Shown here one piece after another: positions 1 to 8,335 of a stretch of 64,000 bases of DNA; within the stretch, counting starts at the first letter, position 1, and every line of letters begins with the position of its first letter. A program made the translations under genes and the position numbers. The notes beneath the pieces are model-generated. The model was given only the letters and a program-made list of their open reading frames with translations, made no database searches and was not told where the DNA came from. This DNA comes from Thermomonospora catenispora (GTDB lineage Bacteria; Actinomycetota; Actinomycetes; Streptosporangiales; Streptosporangiaceae). The stretch is from positions 147,531 through 211,530 of the forward strand of contig NZ_RRYT01000001.1 in NCBI RefSeq assembly GCF_006363815.1, read 5' to 3'.

Positions 1-726
1 CACCGCCGTCTGCGGCAGCAGCGTCGCCCCCAGCCCGCCGTTCACCAGCTGCACCAGCGTCGCCAGGCTCGCCGCATAGGTGGCGGCGGTGGCCCGCGCG
101 CCGACCTCCCGGCACACGTCCAGGGCCTGGTCGCGCAGGCAGTGCCCCTCGTTCAGGAGGATCACATCCAGCTTCCCCAGGATCTCCCGGGGCACCGGGG
201 AGGGCAGCCCGCCGAGCGCGGCGGGGGCGGCGAGCAGGAACTCCTCCTCATACAGCGGCACCTCCCGCACCCCGGAGGCGGGGGCCGGCAGCGCCAGGAC
301 CGCCGCGTCGATGTGGCCGGCCACCAGGTCCGCGATGAGCTGCTCGGTCTGCTGTTCGCGCACCGACAGCTCGGCCTGGGGGAACTCCCGGGTCAGCCGG
401 GGCAGCACGGCGGGCAGCAGGTACGGGCCGACGGTGGGGATCACCCCCAGCCGCAGCGGCCCGGCCAGCGGGCCGCGCACCGCGCTGACCTCGTCGACCA
501 GGCGTTCCAGCTCGGCCAGCACCGCCTCGGCGCGCTTGGCCACCCGTTCCCCCGCCGGCGTCAGCAGTACCCGGCGTGTCGTACGCTCGACCAACCTGGT
601 GCCCAGCGCCTCCTCCAGCGCGGCCACCGAGCCGGACAGGGCCGGCTGGCTCATCCGCAGCGCCGCGGCGGCCTCGCGGAAATGCAGATGCCGGGACAGC
701 GCCAGGAACGCCCGGAGCTGCGCCAC
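1..726 (-). CDS. oxyR: LysR-type peroxide sensor OxyR (3' end cut by window edge)
   Basis: Hydrogen-peroxide-responsive transcription activator of the LysR family. The minus strand encodes an N-terminal winged helix-turn-helix (VAQLRAFLAL, then FREAAAALRMSQPALSGSV) followed by the start of the periplasmic-binding-protein-like effector domain (PLRLGVIPTVGPYLLP). The visible part ends near a QLVNGGLGATLLPQ segment. The C-terminus lies outside the window. It is transcribed divergently from ahpC, the classical OxyR target arrangement in actinobacteria. The start is uncertain: the in-frame GTG at 726 lies 21 nt from the only good ribosome site (AGGAG, minus strand, 748-752), whereas an in-frame ATC at 741-739 sits 6 nt from it and gives an N-terminus (xNRPTVAQLRAF) of normal OxyR length. 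Two stop codons lie just upstream, so no other start is possible. Confidence 0.9.
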   Translation of the reverse strand, partial: MAQLRAFLALSRHLHFREAAAALRMSQPALSGSVAALEEALGTRLVERTTRRVLLTPAGERVAKRAEAVLAELERLVDEVSAVRGPLAGPLRLGVIPTVGPYLLPAVLPRLTREFPQAELSVREQQTEQLIADLVAGHIDAAVLALPAPASGVREVPLYEEEFLLAAPAALGGLPSPVPREILGKLDVILLNEGHCLRDQALDVCREVGARATAATYAASLATLVQLVNGGLGATLLPQTAV

Positions 727-736
727 GGTCGGCCTG

Positions 737-757
737 TTGATAGTGATCTCCTATCAA
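737..757. promoter_or_regulatory. Candidate OxyR operator overlapping the oxyR translation start
   Basis: A perfect inverted repeat, TTGATAG-N7-CTATCAA. It contains ATAG-N7-CTAT, the half-site layout of the E. coli OxyR consensus, and a T-N11-A LysR motif. It covers the oxyR ribosome binding site. This position suggests autoregulation of oxyR as well as control of ahpC. Binding itself is inference. Confidence 0.65.
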
Positions 758-853
758 TCTCTCGTGCCTCGGCGATTTCTCGTTTCACATTAGCTGCGGC
801 AGTCTTGATGCTGTTCACCAGCCCCGATGTTCAGCCGCACCCCATCGGGACGC

Positions 854-871
854 TTGTGACACAATTCACAA
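854..871. promoter_or_regulatory. Inverted repeat just upstream of ahpC
   Basis: Perfect inverted repeat TTGTGA-N6-TCACAA, ending 9 nt before the ahpC ribosome binding site at 881-885. Its position between promoter and start codon would suit a repressor or a second regulator. It does not resemble the OxyR-like palindrome at 737-757, so two regulators may act on ahpC. Confidence 0.45.
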
Positions 872-887
872 ATCGAGCAAAGGAGAG

Positions 888-1448
888 ATGTCCGTGCTCA
901 CTGTCGGTGACCAGTTCCCCGAGTACGAACTGACCGCCTGCGTCTCGCTGGACCCGGACAAGGCGTTCGAGACCATCAACCACAAGACCTACGAAGGCAA
1001 GTGGCGCGTGGTCTTCTTCTGGCCCAAGGACTTCACGTTCATCTGTCCCACCGAGATCGCCGAGTTCGGCCGCCTGAACGACGAATTCGCCGACCGCGAC
1101 GCCCAGGTCCTCGGCGTGTCCGTCGACAACGAGTACGTGCACTACGCCTGGCGCAAGGACCACCCGGACCTGCGCGACCTGCCGTTCCCGATGCTCTCGG
1201 ACATCAACCGGGAGCTGACCGGCGCCCTCGGCATCCTCACCAAGGAGGGCGTCGCCCAGCGCGCCACCTTCATCGTCGACCCGGACAACGAGATCCAGTT
1301 CGCCATGGTCACCGCCGGCTCGGTCGGCCGGAACGTCAAGGAGGTCCTGCGGGTCCTCGACGCCCTGCAGTCCGACGAGCTGTGCCCGTGCAACTGGAAC
1401 AAGGGCGAGGAGACCCTGGACCCCAAGAAGCTCATGGCCGGCGCCTGA
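888..1448 (+). CDS. ahpC: Alkyl hydroperoxide reductase C (2-Cys peroxiredoxin)
   Basis: Reduces hydrogen peroxide, organic peroxides and peroxynitrite in the cytoplasm. The 186-residue protein has the thioredoxin-fold peroxiredoxin signature with peroxidatic Cys53 (DFTFICPTE) and a C-terminal ELCPCNW with two cysteines (166 and 168), a layout shared with mycobacterial AhpC, which AhpD re-reduces. AGGAG at 881-885 lies only 2 nt before the ATG at 888 but 8 nt before the in-frame GTG at 894; a GTG start would give MLTVGDQF, the usual actinobacterial N-terminus, so the true protein may be 184 residues. ahpD follows 165 nt downstream. Divergent oxyR and the palindromes upstream point to peroxide induction. 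Confidence 0.97.
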   Translation: MSVLTVGDQFPEYELTACVSLDPDKAFETINHKTYEGKWRVVFFWPKDFTFICPTEIAEFGRLNDEFADRDAQVLGVSVDNEYVHYAWRKDHPDLRDLPFPMLSDINRELTGALGILTKEGVAQRATFIVDPDNEIQFAMVTAGSVGRNVKEVLRVLDALQSDELCPCNWNKGEETLDPKKLMAGA

Positions 1449-1613
1449 TCCGCCTCCTCACACGATCGGCCCGCTCCCGGCGGCCGCCCGGCCGCCGGGA
1501 GCGGGACGCACCGGTCATCACCGGGCCCCCCGCGGGGCCCGGCGCCCCGGCCCCAAGCCCCGCCCGGCCGGCCCCGCCCGCGGCCGGCCGCTCTCTGAAA
1601 GGAAGGCCTCGCT

Positions 1614-2156
1614 ATGAGCGTCGACGCGCTGAAGAACGCCCTTCCGGCGTACGCCAAGGACACCAAGCTCAACCTGGGCTCGGTGATCACCACCTCGCAG
1701 CTCACCGAGCAGCAGCTGTGGGGCACCGTGCTGGCCTGCGCGCTGGCCACCCGCAGCTCTCAGGTGATCCGCGAGCTGTCCGAGGAGGCCGCTGACTACC
1801 TGTCCGCCGAGGCCTTCGAGGCCGCCAAGGCCGCCGCGTCGATCATGGCCATGAACAACGTGTACTACCGGGCCACCCACCTGATCGGCGACGAGAGCTA
1901 CAGCACCCTGCCCGCCCGGCTGCGGATGACCGTGATCGGCAAGCCCGGCGTCGAGAAGGCCGACTTCGAGCTGTGGTGCCTGGCCGTCTCCGCCGTCAAC
2001 GGCTGCGGCCGCTGCCTGGAGTCCCACGAGAAGACCCTGCGTCAGGAGGGCCTGTCGCGGGAGCAGATCCAGGAGGCCCTGCGCATCGCCGCGGTGATCA
2101 ACGCCGCGGCCGCGACCCTGGACGCCGAGGCCGCCCTGGCCCCGGCGACCGTCTGA
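1614..2156 (+). CDS. ahpD: Alkylhydroperoxidase AhpD (AhpC reductant)
   Basis: Small all-helical disulfide reductase that regenerates AhpC, receiving electrons in mycobacteria from lipoamide and dihydrolipoamide succinyltransferase. The 180-residue length matches the family. The active site is [11 protein letters not shown], with the C131-x-x-C134 redox pair and His138 of the proton relay; the M. tuberculosis enzyme has these at 130, 133 and 137. A GAAAGGAAGG ribosome site precedes the ATG. It lies downstream of ahpC on the same strand and ends in a strong hairpin at 2171-2200, so ahpC-ahpD is probably one transcription unit. Confidence 0.97.
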   Translation: MSVDALKNALPAYAKDTKLNLGSVITTSQLTEQQLWGTVLACALATRSSQVIRELSEEAADYLSAEAFEAAKAAASIMAMNNVYYRATHLIGDESYSTLPARLRMTVIGKPGVEKADFELWCLAVSAVNGCGRCLESHEKTLRQEGLSREQIQEALRIAAVINAAAATLDAEAALAPATV

Positions 2157-2170
2157 CCGACCCTGCGTTC

Positions 2171-2200
2171 AAGGCCCGGATGCCCGCGCATCCGGGCCTT
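2171..2200 (+). terminator. Hairpin terminator after ahpD
   Basis: Perfect 12-bp stem (AAGGCCCGGATG / CATCCGGGCCTT) with a 6-nt loop, 14 nt after the ahpD stop. There is no T-run, which is common in actinomycetes. It may also stop guaA transcription from the other side. Confidence 0.75.
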
Positions 2201-2323
2201 CGCGTCGCTGCACGCCCGCCCGGCCGGCGGATCGCCTCCGCCGCCGGCCGCCTCCCGCGCCCGGGCGGCCGAGGTCCGCGAGCCCGTCGAGGGGGCCGCG
2301 TCGGCGTCGCCGGGCGCGGCGGC

Positions 2324-3910
2324 TCACTCCCACTCGATGGTGCCGGGGGGCTTGCTGGTGATGTCGAGGACCACCCGGTTGATCTCGGGGACCTCGTTGG
2401 TGATGCGGGTGGAGATCCGCTGCAGCACCTCGTACGGCAGCCGGGCCCAGTCGGCGGTCATGGCGTCCTCGCTGGTCACCGGGCGCAGCACGACCGGGTG
2501 GCCGTAGGTGCGGCCGTCGCCCTGGACGCCGACCGAGCGGACGTCGGCCAGCAGCACGACGGGGAACTGCCAGATGTCGCGATCCAGCCCGGCGCGGGTC
2601 AGCTCCTCGCGGGCGATGGCGTCCGCCTCCCGCAGGACGTCCAGCCGTTCCCGGGTGACCTCGCCGACGATGCGGATGGCCAGCCCCGGGCCGGGGAACG
2701 GATGCCGCCAGACGATCTCCGGAGGCAGGCCGAGCTGCTCCCCGAGCGCGCGCACCTCGTCCTTGAACAGGGTGCGCAGCGGCTCCACCAGGGTGAACTT
2801 CAAATCCTCGGGCAGGCCGCCGACGTTGTGGTGGGACTTGATGTTGGCCGCCCCGGTGCCGCCGCCGGACTCCACCACGTCGGGGTAGAGGGTGCCCTGG
2901 ACCAGGAACTCCACATCGGCGATCTCGTCCGCGTGGGCCTGGACGATCTGGCGGGCGGCGGCCTCGAACACCCGGATGAACTCCCGGCCGATGATCTTGC
3001 GCTTCTGCTCCGGGTCGGTGACCCCGGCCAGCGCGTCCAGGAAGCGGTCCTGGGCGTCCACCACGTGCAGGTCCACGCCGGTGGCGGCGACGAAGTCCTT
3101 CTCCACCTGCTCGGCCTCGCCCTTGCGCAGCAGGCCGTGATCGACGAACACACAGGTCAGCCGGTCGCCGATGGCGCGCTGCACGAGAGCCGCGGCGACC
3201 GCGGAGTCCACCCCGCCCGACAGCCCGCAGATCGCGCGCTTGCCGCCGACCTGGGCGCGGATCGCCTCGATCGCCTCCTCGGCGATGTTGACCATGGTCC
3301 AGCCGGGCCGGCAGCCGGCCGCCTCGAACAGGAACCGCCGGAGCACCTCCATGCCGTGCTCGGTGTGCACCACCTCGGGGTGGAACTGCACCCCGTACAG
3401 GCCGCGCTCGGGATGCTCCATCGCCGCGACCGGGGTGACCTCGGTGCGGGCGGTGACCCGGAAGCCCTCGGGGGCGACGCTGGTGTGGTCGCGATGCGAC
3501 ATCCACACCGACTGGGCCGCCGGCAGCCCGGCCAGCAGCACTCCCCCGTCGTCGATCACCTCGACGGCGGTGCCCCCGTACTCGGCGACGTCGGAGTGCT
3601 CCACCACGCCGCCGAGGGACCGCGCCATCACCTGGTGGCCGTAGCAGATGCCCAGGGTCGGCACCCCGGTCTCGAACAGGCCGTCCGGCGCCGACGGGGC
3701 GTCCGGCTCATAGACCGAGGCCGGCCCGCCGGACAGGATGATCGCCTTGGGCCGTTTGGCCATCATCTCCGCCACCGGCATGGTGCACGGGACGATCTCG
3801 CTGAACACGTTGCACTCGCGCACGCGCCGCGCGATCAGCTGCGCGTACTGCGCGCCGAAGTCGACGACGAGCACGGTGTCGAAAGACCGTTCGACCTGCT
3901 CGAAGGACAC
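2324..3910 (-). CDS. guaA: GMP synthase (glutamine-hydrolysing)
   Basis: Converts XMP, ATP and glutamine to GMP, the last step of guanine nucleotide synthesis. The 528-residue protein has an N-terminal class I glutamine amidotransferase domain with nucleophile Cys89 (LGICYGHQ) and the His-Glu pair in VQFHPEVVH, then the ATP-pyrophosphatase P-loop ([10 protein letters not shown], about 232-241) and the C-terminal dimerisation domain ending in [12 protein letters not shown] start with GAAAGG 9 nt upstream. The XMP-forming enzyme GuaB is encoded 10 kb away on the same strand (13930-15435), as in the mycobacterial guaA to guaB2 neighbourhood. Confidence 0.99.
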   Translation of the reverse strand: MSFEQVERSFDTVLVVDFGAQYAQLIARRVRECNVFSEIVPCTMPVAEMMAKRPKAIILSGGPASVYEPDAPSAPDGLFETGVPTLGICYGHQVMARSLGGVVEHSDVAEYGGTAVEVIDDGGVLLAGLPAAQSVWMSHRDHTSVAPEGFRVTARTEVTPVAAMEHPERGLYGVQFHPEVVHTEHGMEVLRRFLFEAAGCRPGWTMVNIAEEAIEAIRAQVGGKRAICGLSGGVDSAVAAALVQRAIGDRLTCVFVDHGLLRKGEAEQVEKDFVAATGVDLHVVDAQDRFLDALAGVTDPEQKRKIIGREFIRVFEAAARQIVQAHADEIADVEFLVQGTLYPDVVESGGGTGAANIKSHHNVGGLPEDLKFTLVEPLRTLFKDEVRALGEQLGLPPEIVWRHPFPGPGLAIRIVGEVTRERLDVLREADAIAREELTRAGLDRDIWQFPVVLLADVRSVGVQGDGRTYGHPVVLRPVTSEDAMTADWARLPYEVLQRISTRITNEVPEINRVVLDITSKPPGTIEWE

Positions 3911-4135
3911 CGATCAACGCCTTTCACAAGGACGTGGGCTCAGGCCCCCAAGTCTAGGGGCGGCCGAACCCGACCATGCCCACCGCGTCGGGGATCACCG
4001 GGCCGACCCCGGCGGGTCACGGAGGGTCACGGCGGACCGGCGCAGGCCGTCGCCGTCGCGCGGGACCGGAGACGCCTCGGGCCCGGCCGGGTGAGGAGCG
4101 CGCCGGGCCCGGGGCGCCGTGCCGCGTCCCGCGGC

Positions 4136-5884
4136 TCACTTCACATCGACGATCGGCAGTCGCAGCGCGGCGGGGGCGTGCTGGGGGACCACCGGGTTCT
4201 TCGGGGCGACCGGGGCGATCCGCCGGTACGGGGAGCCGAGCGGGGGACGGGGATCCTCCTCGCCCTTGTTCGGCCACATCGCCATCGCCCGTTCGGCCTG
4301 CGCGGTGATGGTCAGCGACGGGTTGACGCCCAGGTTCGCCGAGATCGCCGACCCGTCCACCACGTGCAGGCCCTCGTGCCCGTAGACCCGGTGGTAGGGG
4401 TCGATCACACCGGTCTCGGGAGAGTCGCCGATCGCGCAGCCGCCGATGAAGTGCGCCGTGGTGGGGATGTCGAACAGGTCCAGCCACGATCCGCCGGGCA
4501 TCCCGCCGATCTCCTCGGCGAGCATCCGGGTGGCGCGGTGTCCGACCGGGATCCAGGTCGGGTTGGGCTCGCCGTGGCCGTGCGAGGCCCACAGCCCCCA
4601 GCCGAACAGGCCCTTGCGGGGCTTGAGGGTGATGGAGTTGTCGCGCGCCTGCATGACCAGCGCGATGACGGTGCGCTCCGACCAGTGCCGCAGGTTGAAC
4701 AGCCGGGGCAGGTCCCAGGGGTGGGTGACGGCGTGGCCGAGGAGCTTCAGCCAGCGCGGCGCGGAGCCCGAGCCGTCCTCGGCGGGCCCGTCCACCAGCA
4801 GCGACCGCAGCAGCCCCATCGCGTTGGAGCCCTTGCCGTAGCGCACCGGCTCGATGTGGGTCTGCTCGTCGGGGTGGAACGAGGAGGTGATCGCGACGCC
4901 CTTGGAGTGGTCGTCGCCCTTGCGCCGGAACCGTTCGGCGCCCAGGATCGCTTCGGAGTTGGTGCGGGTGAGCACGCCGAGCCGGTCGGAGATGCGCGGC
5001 AGCCGGCCGGTCGCCTTCATCCGGTGCAGCAGCTTCTGCGTGCCGTAGGTGCCCGCCGCGAACACTACCTGCTCGACCCGCAGCGTGCGGCGGTGCCGGC
5101 CGTAGGAGCCGGTGCGCACGATCTCCACCTCGTACCCGCCGTCGGGCAGCGTGGTCACCGACCGCACGCCGGTCATCGGCATGATCTTGGCGCCCGCCTT
5201 CTCGGCCAGGTACAGGTAGTTCTCGGTGAGCATGTTCTTGGCGCCGTGCCGGCAGCCGGTCATGCACTCGCCGCACTCGTGGCAGGTGCGGCGGCGCGGC
5301 CCGACCCCGCCGAAGAACGGGTCGTCGACCTCCTTCTGCGGCGTGTCGCCGAACAGCACGCCCACCGGGGTGTGGTGGAACGTCTCGCCGCGGCCCATCC
5401 GCTCGGCCACCCGCTTCATCGCCTCGTCCGCGGGGGTGCGGGTCGGGTTGGTGACCACACCGAGCATCCGCTTGGCCTGCGCGTAATAGGGCGCCAGCTC
5501 GTCCCGCCAGTCGGTGATGTGGCTCCACTGCGGGTCGTCGTAGAACGGCTGCAGCGGCTCGTACAGGGTGTTGGCGTACACCAGGGAGCCGCCGCCGACG
5601 CCCGCCCCGGCCAGCACCATGACGCGGCTGCCCTTCTCGCCGCGCAGCACGTGGATGCGCTGGATGCCGGTGAGGCCCAGGCCCGGCGCCCACAGGTAGT
5701 CCCGGACGCGCCAGGAGGTCTTGGGCAGCCTGCGGTGCCGTTCGCCGGGCCTGCCCCCGGGGTCGTCGAAGCGGCGGCCGATCTCGGCGACCGCGACCTT
5801 GTAGCCCTTCTCGGTGAGCCGGAGCGCGCTGACGCTGCCGCCGAACCCGGAGCCGACGATCAGCACGTCGAAGTCGAATGCCAT
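4136..5884 (-). CDS. choD: GMC-family FAD oxidoreductase, ChoD (cholesterol oxidase)-like
   Basis: Flavin-dependent alcohol/sterol oxidoreductase of 582 residues. The Rossmann FAD motif is at 11-16 (VLIVGSGFGGSVSALRL), GVGGGSLVYANTLY at about 95-108 is the GMC flavin-contacting segment, and the C-terminal half has HVVDGSAISANLGVNPSLTI. The sequence resembles M. tuberculosis ChoD (Rv3409c), including a cysteine cluster CHECGECMTGC (Cys201, 204, 207, 211), which has ferredoxin-like spacing. No signal peptide is seen, so it is probably cytoplasmic or membrane-associated, unlike secreted Streptomyces cholesterol oxidases. The stop of the upstream aldehyde dehydrogenase lies 13 nt before its start, so the two are probably co-transcribed. 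The natural substrate is unknown; activity on cholesterol is not proven even for close relatives. Confidence 0.85.
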   Translation of the reverse strand: MAFDFDVLIVGSGFGGSVSALRLTEKGYKVAVAEIGRRFDDPGGRPGERHRRLPKTSWRVRDYLWAPGLGLTGIQRIHVLRGEKGSRVMVLAGAGVGGGSLVYANTLYEPLQPFYDDPQWSHITDWRDELAPYYAQAKRMLGVVTNPTRTPADEAMKRVAERMGRGETFHHTPVGVLFGDTPQKEVDDPFFGGVGPRRRTCHECGECMTGCRHGAKNMLTENYLYLAEKAGAKIMPMTGVRSVTTLPDGGYEVEIVRTGSYGRHRRTLRVEQVVFAAGTYGTQKLLHRMKATGRLPRISDRLGVLTRTNSEAILGAERFRRKGDDHSKGVAITSSFHPDEQTHIEPVRYGKGSNAMGLLRSLLVDGPAEDGSGSAPRWLKLLGHAVTHPWDLPRLFNLRHWSERTVIALVMQARDNSITLKPRKGLFGWGLWASHGHGEPNPTWIPVGHRATRMLAEEIGGMPGGSWLDLFDIPTTAHFIGGCAIGDSPETGVIDPYHRVYGHEGLHVVDGSAISANLGVNPSLTITAQAERAMAMWPNKGEEDPRPPLGSPYRRIAPVAPKNPVVPQHAPAALRLPIVDVK

Positions 5885-5897
5885 TGACCACGCCTCC

Positions 5898-7487
5898 CTA
5901 GCGGATCCGCAGGCGCTTCATCAGCTTGATCGCGCTCGCCAGCGCGTCGGCGTAGCGGGCGTAGCCGATCGACGGAGGCGGCTCCAGGTCCATGAAGTGC
6001 TGGCTGGCCACCGTCTGCACCTCGGTGTACTTCAGCAGGCCCTCCGCACCGTGGCGGCGGCCCACGCCCGACTGCTTCATGCCGCCCATCGGGGCGTCGT
6101 AGGAGGCGAACGCGGCGCCGTAGCCCTCGTTGATGTTCACCGTCCCGGCCTGGATGCGGGCGGCCAGCCGGCGGCCCCTGGCCACGTCGCGGGTCCAGAT
6201 GGAGGCGTTCAGCCCGTAGGCGGTGTCGTTGGCCAGCCGGACCACCTCGTCCTCGTCGGAGAACCGGTAGACGCTGACCACCGGGCCGAAGGTCTCGCTG
6301 GCGCACAGCTCCATGTCGCCGGTCACGTCCGCCAGCACGGTCGGCTCATAGAACAGCGGGCCGATGTCCGGGCGCGGGCGGCCGCCGGCCAGCAGCGTCG
6401 CGCCCTCCTTGAGGGCCTGCTCGACGTGCCGGGTGACGGTCTCCAGCTGCCGCTTGTAGGTCAGCGAGCCCATCTCGGCCTCGTAGTCCAGGCCGGCGCC
6501 GAGCTTCATCGCCTTGACCTTGGCGACGAACTTGGGCACGAACTCGTCGTAGATCTTCTCGTGGACGTACAGGCGCTCCACCGAGATGCACAGCTGGCCG
6601 GCGTTGGTGAAGCAGGCCCGGACGGCGCCGCGGGCGGTGCGCTCCAGATCGGCGTCCTCCAGCACGATCATGGGGTTCTTGCCGCCGAGCTCCAGCGAGT
6701 AGCCCACCAGCCGGGGCGCCACCTTCTCGGCGATGGCCCGCCCGCCGCGGGTGGAGCCGGTGAACGCCACGTAGTCGGCGTTCTCCAGCAGCGGGTCGCC
6801 GATCTCGGCCGGGTCGCCGATCACGATCTGCCACAGGTCCTTGGGCAGGCCCAGGCTGATCAGCAGGTCCAGGATCCACAGGCTGGACAGCGAGGTCTGG
6901 GTGTCGGGCTTGTGGACGACCGCGTTCCCCGCCATCAGCGCCGGCGCGATGTCGCTGGCCCCCAGGCTGAACGGGTAGTTCCAGGGCGAGATCAGCCCGA
7001 CCACGCCCTTGGGGTGGCGCAGCTCCATCGTCCGGGTGGCCACCGGGAACGCCCCCTGCCGCCGCTTGGGCCGCAGCAGCCGGGGGGCGCGGCGCGCGTA
7101 GTACAGCGTGCACAGCGCCACGTCGAGGAACTCCTCATAGGCGTGCCGCCGGGCCTTGCCGGTCTCCAGCTGGATGACGTCCAGGATCTCCTCACGCCGG
7201 TCGACCAGGGCGTCCACCATGCGCAGGAACGGCTTGACCCGCTCCCGTACCGGCAGCGCCGCCCAGGCCCGCTGCGCCGCGCGGGCGCGCTCGTAGGCGT
7301 CGTGCACATCGGCGGCGCTCGACACCGGCAGCGTCGCCAACGGCTCCCCGGTGAACGGAGCGGGAATCGTGGTGCTGTCCCCCGAGGCGGCCACACGAGA
7401 GGTCAGCCGCTCGACGAGGGAGGGCGCGAGTGTCCGCGCGGAACCTGTGGAGGTTGCCATGCAGGCACCATATGACCACCTGGCCAT
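5898..7487 (-). CDS. Succinate-semialdehyde-type aldehyde dehydrogenase
   Basis: NAD(P)-dependent oxidation of an aldehyde to the acid. The 529-residue frame holds all ALDH motifs: Asn170 in SPWNYPF, the NAD-site FTGSTRGGRAI at 242-252, general base Glu266 (ELGGKNP) and nucleophile Cys300 (NAGQLCISVERL). The family is annotated as succinic semialdehyde dehydrogenase in actinobacteria. The substrate here could equally be another aldehyde, for instance one made by the ChoD-like oxidase directly downstream, which starts 13 nt after this stop. Neither the ATG at 7487 nor the in-frame ATG at 7460 has a convincing ribosome site; the second gives MATSTGSARTL and 520 residues. Confidence 0.88.
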   Translation of the reverse strand: MARWSYGACMATSTGSARTLAPSLVERLTSRVAASGDSTTIPAPFTGEPLATLPVSSAADVHDAYERARAAQRAWAALPVRERVKPFLRMVDALVDRREEILDVIQLETGKARRHAYEEFLDVALCTLYYARRAPRLLRPKRRQGAFPVATRTMELRHPKGVVGLISPWNYPFSLGASDIAPALMAGNAVVHKPDTQTSLSSLWILDLLISLGLPKDLWQIVIGDPAEIGDPLLENADYVAFTGSTRGGRAIAEKVAPRLVGYSLELGGKNPMIVLEDADLERTARGAVRACFTNAGQLCISVERLYVHEKIYDEFVPKFVAKVKAMKLGAGLDYEAEMGSLTYKRQLETVTRHVEQALKEGATLLAGGRPRPDIGPLFYEPTVLADVTGDMELCASETFGPVVSVYRFSDEDEVVRLANDTAYGLNASIWTRDVARGRRLAARIQAGTVNINEGYGAAFASYDAPMGGMKQSGVGRRHGAEGLLKYTEVQTVASQHFMDLEPPPSIGYARYADALASAIKLMKRLRIR

Positions 7488-7657
7488 CTTCGGCTACCTA
7501 TCAGTAACCACCAAATCACGCCGACTTCTCACCAGGGCCTTCTCATCGGGTCGGATCTCCGCGCGCTGCGATGCGCGCTTGTCGGCCGAACGACACAGAC
7601 ATGCGGCGCACACCGCCCTAACCTGTTCCGTCCAGACGATCTGGAAAGAGGAACACA

Positions 7658-8335
7658 GTGCGGGCACGGGCGAACGGACGGATGTTCCGCAACGGAGTGC
7701 AGCATGAGGACCGGCGTCGACAGGCGGTGACGTTCGCGCTCGTCGTGGCGCTGATCGCGTTGTTCGCGTTCTACCACCCGTTGAACGAGGGTCCCGCCCG
7801 GTGGTCGCCCAAGACCCCCCTCGACGACCACATCCCCCTGATCAAGGAGCTGGTCGTCCCCTATGTCTCGGCGCTGGCGCTGGGACCGGCGTCCTTGCTG
7901 CTGTTCCTGGTCACCTCGGCCAGGGTCGCGCGCAGCTCCCTCGTGGCCAGCGTGCTCCTGCTGGTGATCGCCTACCTGTTCTATGTGTTCGCGCAGACGC
8001 ACGTGCCCCGCCCGGAGGTGCCCGGAGACGACGTGTTCTCCCGGTTGCTGCGCCTGGTGTACGGCAACGACAACGCCTACAACTGCTTCCCCAGCCTGCA
8101 CACCGGCTTCTCAGTGATCATGGCGGTGCACTGGCTGCGCTACGACCGCCGGATCGGCCGCTGGGTGGCCGCCTGGTGCGCGTTGATCATGGTCTCCACC
8201 CTCTTCGTCCACCAGCACTACATCGCCGACATGCTCGCCGGCCTGGCGGCGGCCTCCTTCGCCTGCTGGGCCGCCGCCAGGCTGACCGACCGGTTCGATC
8301 AGGAGGCCGACTCCGCCAGCACCTCGCGCAGATAG
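7658..8335 (+). CDS. PAP2-family membrane phosphatase
   Basis: Integral membrane acid phosphatase-like protein of 225 residues with about five to six hydrophobic helices (for example VTFALVVALIALFAF and ALALGPASLLLFLV). Two of the three PAP2 signature blocks are clear: CFPSLHTGFS with the catalytic His, and STLFVHQHYIADMLAG with the nucleophilic His-Asp pair. The first block (KxxxxxxRP) appears only loosely, near THVPRPEVPG. It probably dephosphorylates a lipid phosphate or an isoprenyl or phosphatidyl substrate at the membrane surface. GTG start with AAAGAGGAA 5 nt upstream. Its 3' end overlaps the convergent NACHT gene by 37 nt. Confidence 0.85.
   Translation: MRARANGRMFRNGVQHEDRRRQAVTFALVVALIALFAFYHPLNEGPARWSPKTPLDDHIPLIKELVVPYVSALALGPASLLLFLVTSARVARSSLVASVLLLVIAYLFYVFAQTHVPRPEVPGDDVFSRLLRLVYGNDNAYNCFPSLHTGFSVIMAVHWLRYDRRIGRWVAAWCALIMVSTLFVHQHYIADMLAGLAAASFACWAAARLTDRFDQEADSASTSRR

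Noticed and set aside
1973-5887. A 1304-codon open frame on the plus strand opposite guaA and the ChoD-like gene
   Set aside because: Sequence is Arg/Gly/His/Ala-rich without domains; it is the high-GC mirror frame of two well-supported minus-strand genes.
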